A model generated the notes under the pieces. The model did no database searches and was not told the origin of the DNA. It saw nothing but the letters and a program-made list of their open reading frames with translations. Below, piece after piece: positions 60,378-64,000 of a stretch of DNA of 64,000 bases (position 1 is its first letter; every line of letters starts with the position of its first letter). The translations under genes and the position numbers were made by a program. The stretch comes from Paenibacillus sp. 32352 (GTDB lineage: Bacteria > Bacillota > Bacilli > Paenibacillales > NBRC-103111): NCBI RefSeq assembly GCF_002042965.1, contig NZ_MZNT01000004.1:186001-250000 (forward strand). The letters run 5' to 3'.

Positions 60378-60998
60378 TTACTCGGATACGATGACCTTCT
60401 CGGAAACGTCCGTGTACTCTCCGTCTTCATCCAGCTTGATGGAGAATTTGATCTTGTAATCCCCCGCCTCGTTGAAAGAAACCGAGAACGGCCACGGGTA
60501 CCAGAAGTTTTCCTTTTGCCCGTTGACGATTTTCTCGTGGGCCGGCACCGCTTCTTTACCGCTAGGTGTTACTATGGAAATTTTGAAAGAGTAAAATGGC
60601 GTCTTCAAGCTGTCCACTTGAGCAAAGACGGCAAAATCAATCTTTTTCCCCTTTGGCACCCGTCCAAACGGAGACTTTACCGAGTAATCGTCGTTCACTT
60701 TTTCCGCTACGAACATATGAACGTTAGGCTTAAAGACGGATACGGTCTTGGTAGTGTCGTCCCAACGAACTAGCGATTGCAGCGAGTCGGATAAAGCGCG
60801 AACCGGCAAAACCGCATTGCCTTTAATCAAAAAGGCCGGAGTCTCGTTATCTTTGAACTGCTTTTCCACATCATTCACTACCAATTTGATCTTGCTGAAG
60901 CCCTCATAGTCGCCCCATATTGAACTGGCCATAGCCCCCGTTGCTCCGAAGAGTGATAAAGAGAGCACCAGCGTTAGCATCCGCGGTACTTTAAACAT
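60378..60998 (-). CDS. Secreted copper-amine-oxidase-N-like domain protein
   Basis: 206 residues from the ATG at 60998 (GGAGG, 8-base spacing). Signal peptide (LTLVLSLSLFGATGAMA). The stalk domain KIKLVVNDVEKQFKDN ... VLPVRALSDSLQSLVRWDDTTKTVSVF covers about residues 35-95. The C-terminal part (KIDFAVFAQVDSLKTPFYSFKISIVTPSGK, GDYKIKFSIKLDEDG) looks like an Ig-like beta sandwich. Second such protein in the window; an extracellular structural or binding role is likely. Confidence 0.78.
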   Translation of the reverse strand: MFKVPRMLTLVLSLSLFGATGAMASSIWGDYEGFSKIKLVVNDVEKQFKDNETPAFLIKGNAVLPVRALSDSLQSLVRWDDTTKTVSVFKPNVHMFVAEKVNDDYSVKSPFGRVPKGKKIDFAVFAQVDSLKTPFYSFKISIVTPSGKEAVPAHEKIVNGQKENFWYPWPFSVSFNEAGDYKIKFSIKLDEDGEYTDVSEKVIVSE

Positions 60999-61318
60999 TC
61001 CAGCAACCTCCATCGTGTCTTGTACTTTGTTCTATATGCTTATACTCCGATCGGTGGAAAGAGTTGCGCTCATTTCCTTATTAAACAAAAAAAATGTTTT
61101 TCCGATAGACTAGATATAGTAATAATAACCAATTTTCTTCCCGCCTTCATACAAAATACGCCAATTCTGCAGTTATCTGCAGCCTGCCCGGATCACTCCA
61201 TGCAAGCTTTTGACGATTTTTGCGCTTCCCCGGGAAATTGAACACTGCTTTGTTTTCCATACTAAACGTGGTATATTGCAATTATCGCAATCCTAATCTG
61301 TCATATGGAGATGGTAGC

Positions 61319-61480
61319 ATGTCATCAGACCCAAGTCGGCTGGAAGAGGAAATTGAGGCTCTCAAGAGGCACTTGGCGCAAGTTGTAGTGAAGCACCAGT
61401 ACAATTTCGGTCATCCGGATGTGTTAGCCATCAGTCAAAAGCTGGACTCTTATATCCTAGAACAAATGAAATCAAAATAA
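61319..61480 (+). CDS. Spo0E-like aspartyl-phosphate phosphatase
   Basis: 53 residues. Starts at the ATG preceded by GGAGATGG. The pattern LEEEIEALKRHL ... FGHPDVLAISQKLDSYILEQM includes the SxxLD signature of the Spo0E family, small helical-hairpin phosphatases that remove phosphate from Spo0A-P and delay sporulation. Solitary gene. In a genome with several Spo0E paralogues the particular target signal cannot be told. Confidence 0.85.
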   Translation: MSSDPSRLEEEIEALKRHLAQVVVKHQYNFGHPDVLAISQKLDSYILEQMKSK

Positions 61481-61571
61481 GCTTGTCAAATTTCTCTTGT
61501 AAATAGGTTCAAAGACATGGTAGATTTAAAAATGACTTAAGTGCTACGGAACCACGAGTGGAGGATCGTTT

Positions 61572-62315
61572 GTGAGCCTGCAAATTCAGATGATCGGCAC
61601 GGGAAGTGCTTTTTCAAAAAAATATTTTAACAATAATGCTCTGGTAACCTGTAACGGGTTCGTCTTATTAATCGATTGCGGAGCGACAGCACCTAGAGCA
61701 CTGCATGCTCTGGATATCGATATAGACCAGATTGACGCCCTGCTTATCACCCATATTCATGCGGATCACGTTGGAGGTCTCGAAGAATTCGCTTTTCGGT
61801 TTAAATATGAATTCAAGCGAAAAATCAAGCTGTTCGTGCCCGTCAAAGTTCTTGAAGCCTTATGGGACCACTCCCTGAGAGGAGGCCTTGAGAATGCAGC
61901 TGAAGGCTTAACCAGCCTGCAGGATTATTTTGACGTCATCGCTCTGGACGAAGCCTCTCCGATTCATCTCTCGCCGGGATTAGTCATTGAGATCATCCGT
62001 TCTATACATATACCTGATAAACCAAGCTATTCCGTGCTTTTGAACGATACTGTCTTTTTCAGCGCCGATACGACGTTCAATCCTTCCCTTCTAATGAGTT
62101 TATATGAGAATCAAAGATGCAAGTATATTTTGCATGACTGCCAGCTATCATCTCCCGGTCTTGTGCATGCGTGCCTCGAAGAGCTGCTTACTCTGCCTTC
62201 CCACATTCAGCGCAGCGTATACTTGATGCATTACGACGATACTATGGAGCAATATAGAGGCAAGACAGGTGAGATGTCCTTCATCGAACAACATAAACGC
62301 TACGATTTCGATTAA
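61572..62315 (+). CDS. MBL-fold metallo-hydrolase (RNase Z-like group)
   Basis: 247 residues. It opens with QIQMIGTGSAFSKKYFNNNALV; the metal motif THIHADHVGGLEEF (about 58-72) and FFSADTTF, HDCQ and LMHYDD supply the remaining ligands. The N-terminus and spacing resemble RNase Z/YycJ-like enzymes but the exosite arm is absent; the substrate is unknown. It begins with GTG behind GGAGG. Confidence 0.87.
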   Translation: MSLQIQMIGTGSAFSKKYFNNNALVTCNGFVLLIDCGATAPRALHALDIDIDQIDALLITHIHADHVGGLEEFAFRFKYEFKRKIKLFVPVKVLEALWDHSLRGGLENAAEGLTSLQDYFDVIALDEASPIHLSPGLVIEIIRSIHIPDKPSYSVLLNDTVFFSADTTFNPSLLMSLYENQRCKYILHDCQLSSPGLVHACLEELLTLPSHIQRSVYLMHYDDTMEQYRGKTGEMSFIEQHKRYDFD

Positions 62316-62394
62316 GTGTGACGGATCGAGAGGATGTTCAAACTATGATAGGCGATGTCTTACCGGCTTCTTAATGGCTGCTGCCTATCATGAG

Positions 62395-62428
62395 AAAACC
62401 TGACCTCCTATGAAGGTCAGGTTTTTAT
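62395..62428 (+). terminator. Intrinsic terminator after the MBL-fold gene
   Basis: AAAACCTGACCT / AGGTCAGGTTTTT stem about 80 bases after the stop. Confidence 0.85.
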
Positions 62429-62705
62429 CATGATCCACTTCACCGTACAGATCAATATTGGGGTATACGAAGGACATCGGCTATTTAGCCGAATGTACAG
62501 CTCTTTGTCCATGCATATGAAAACGTTTACCCCTTAAAACCGTTGGGGGCTTCCTCAACCACTTGCCCTTGGTTACTAGGATAGCAATCAAAAGTTTTTA
62601 TTAAACAGCCGGATAATTCCGATTTACACGGAAGGATTTGAACACTTCACAGAGAATTCCATTAATACCCTTTCATTCCTAAATTATGATAAGGAGTATG
62701 AAAGC
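62429..62705. other. Intergenic region upstream of the GGDEF-kinase gene
   Basis: About 280 bases with no gene, hairpin or repeat that I can support. It presumably contains the kinase promoter. AAGGAG at 62691-62696 is the ribosome binding site of the next gene. Confidence 0.5.
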
Positions 62706-64000
62706 ATGAGCTATCATTGGATTCTGATTGCCTACACTGCCGTTATTTGCGCTTCCTCCATTGGATTTGACATAACGGATCATCCTTGGCTGCTAATTAT
62801 AGCCGCCATAGCTTACCTGGCCGCCCATCTTGCCGAGAACAAGCTTAAAGGATCTCCTATCCTCCAGATGGGTCTGGTTATGCTTTTTCACTGGATAAGC
62901 CAAATGGATTTAGTCTTGCCGCTCTATATCGTTCAAATCTGTAAATCGATGCACTCCATCAAAAACCCACAGTTCGCAACTCCCGTCACTATCATCTATA
63001 CTGCCGGATACGTGCTTATCGCTTGTATGTATATGCCATTTACAAGCTACCGGTTGTTTATTTTGCTATTTTGCGCGTGCAGCTGCCTGATTGTAGGCTA
63101 TTTGTTTAAAAGGTACTTGCATGTCATTGAGAACCAAACGCTGCAGCTGGACAATGAGAAAAAACACCTAAGCACCCACGACGCTTTAACCGGGCTGTAC
63201 AACTATGAGGAATGCCACCGCCAGCTGGAGCATCTGGTGCAAATTCACAAGTCCGTAGCGCTTGTGCTGATCGACTGCAAGGACTTGAAATCACTCAATA
63301 CGATCAACGGGTTTCATGGAGTGAACCGGATACTGAAGCAGGTGGCTCAGCTGTTGAGGATTATGTTTCCCGAAGCCCTCGTTATCTCCCGCTATGGAGG
63401 CGACGAATTTGCTATCGTTCTGGATTATAGTGATACCGGCCATACGCAGAACAATATCTCGCAATTAATGGCCTCGGAATTCCCTAAGCTTACGGGGATC
63501 GAGATTAACTACGGTATGGCATTTTACCCCGATGACGGTGCATCCAAGGACGATTTGTTTTTTATAGCAGAGCGCAATCTGTATACTATGAAAAGAGAGT
63601 CCTGGTTAAAACGCGAGGAGCATATGCTTCGTTCCGAAAAGCTGCGTGTCGTCGGAGAGCTAGCCTCGGGCATGGCCCATGAAATCCGAAACCCTCTTAC
63701 GACTATTAAGGGTTTCCTGCAAATATCAAAATCGGATAATTATAATATTAAACCGTGGTATGATTTAATTATGGATGAAATTACACGCATGAGTATGCTG
63801 ACGGCCGAATTCCTTCAGTTTTCCAAGCCGCATGCTACGCAGTTCAAAGTCCATTCGATTAAGGATTGCATCCAAAGGGTCATCTCCCTGCTGGACTCGG
63901 AAACATCCCGGCTGGGGCATCATATCGATTTTGAATCCTCCTCCGAGCCGCTTATGATGCTGATGGATCAGGATAAAATGCTGCAGCTGCTGCTGAATCT
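62706..64000 (+). CDS. Membrane GGDEF-histidine kinase fusion (cut by window edge)
   Basis: An open frame of 431 codons that runs past the right edge, starting at an ATG with AAGGAG 9 bases upstream. About five to six hydrophobic segments (residues 1-135) are followed by a GGDEF domain (about 160-310; HDALTGLYNYEEC, LIDCKDLKSLNTINGF, RYGGDEFAIVL). Then comes a HisKA dimerisation domain with the phospho-acceptor in GELASGMAHEIRNPLTTIKGF (about residue 325), and the beginning of the HATPase domain. GGDEF is intact but no RxxD I-site precedes it. The kinase part resembles sporulation kinases of the KinA-E type. Whether it makes c-di-GMP, binds nucleotide or only signals by phosphotransfer is open. 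Confidence 0.87.
   Translation, partial: MSYHWILIAYTAVICASSIGFDITDHPWLLIIAAIAYLAAHLAENKLKGSPILQMGLVMLFHWISQMDLVLPLYIVQICKSMHSIKNPQFATPVTIIYTAGYVLIACMYMPFTSYRLFILLFCACSCLIVGYLFKRYLHVIENQTLQLDNEKKHLSTHDALTGLYNYEECHRQLEHLVQIHKSVALVLIDCKDLKSLNTINGFHGVNRILKQVAQLLRIMFPEALVISRYGGDEFAIVLDYSDTGHTQNNISQLMASEFPKLTGIEINYGMAFYPDDGASKDDLFFIAERNLYTMKRESWLKREEHMLRSEKLRVVGELASGMAHEIRNPLTTIKGFLQISKSDNYNIKPWYDLIMDEITRMSMLTAEFLQFSKPHATQFKVHSIKDCIQRVISLLDSETSRLGHHIDFESSSEPLMMLMDQDKMLQLLLN

Noticed and set aside
1..64000. Mobile elements, prophage, rRNA, tRNA
   Set aside because: No transposase, integrase, terminal repeat, cloverleaf or rRNA signature was recognised anywhere in the window.

Overview
The window is a chromosomal segment of a spore-forming, low-to-mid GC Gram-positive bacterium, most likely Paenibacillus or a close relative. 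This is inferred from tRNA-responsive T-box leaders, strong GGAGG-type ribosome binding sites with many TTG starts, CcpA, acsA/acuA/acuC, CotF-like spore coat proteins, a Spo0E-type phosphatase, S-layer homology (SLH) domains and copper-amine-oxidase-N-like secreted proteins. No rRNA, tRNA, CRISPR, transposase or prophage was seen. The layout is an ordinary housekeeping chromosome with short operons separated by clear intrinsic terminators.

Layout. 1-13.5 kb: start of ileS with its T-box; a Gfo/Idh oxidoreductase under an operator-bearing promoter; a CBS protein; an M20 amidohydrolase; a YugN-like protein and an FtsW-type SEDS protein; Asp23; an atypical SDR; a CAX Ca2+/H+ exchanger; YlaN; an N-truncated HPr-like protein; an M29 aminopeptidase; a TVP38-type membrane protein; rpsD with a long leader; and tyrS with its T-box. 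13.5-25.7 kb: class A PBP with fibronectin repeats; the divergent acsA / acuA-acuC acetate module; glyQS-mtnN; ccpA; a zinc-ribbon protein; and a DJ-1/PfpI protein. 25.7-35.6 kb: EIICBA-ptsI (PTS), a spore-coat cluster with a triple-repeat Gln-rich protein, thiE, a CoA-binding protein, a C39-like membrane protease homologue, a divergent aroA, a rhodanese and aroK.

35.6-41.9 kb is the most pathway-like accessory region. It holds a LacI regulator, a LarA (nickel racemase/epimerase) superfamily protein, gluconokinase and an SDR, followed by 6-phosphogluconate dehydrogenase. Together these could convert a keto-uronate or mannonate to gluconate and then to ribulose-5-phosphate. A 14-bp palindrome-like operator in the LacI promoter recurs exactly in the promoter of the Gfo/Idh gene about 40 kb away.

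42-52.5 kb: two proteins of uncertain role, a sulfonate/nitrate-type ABC transporter, a cytosolic heparinase II/III-like lyase, an SDR, a LysR regulator and a butanediol-dehydrogenase-like MDR enzyme. The MDR promoter carries helically phased ACTTAA repeats. 52.5-64 kb: YktB, a secreted repeat protein, a cytochrome c fused to three SLH domains, an MFS transporter, arginine decarboxylase (speA), a HAD phosphatase, small conserved proteins, a Spo0E-like phosphatase, an MBL hydrolase and a membrane GGDEF-histidine kinase fusion that runs off the right edge.

Functional assignments come from motif recognition by eye. Start codons were moved to the position best supported by a ribosome binding site where this differs from the longest open frame.
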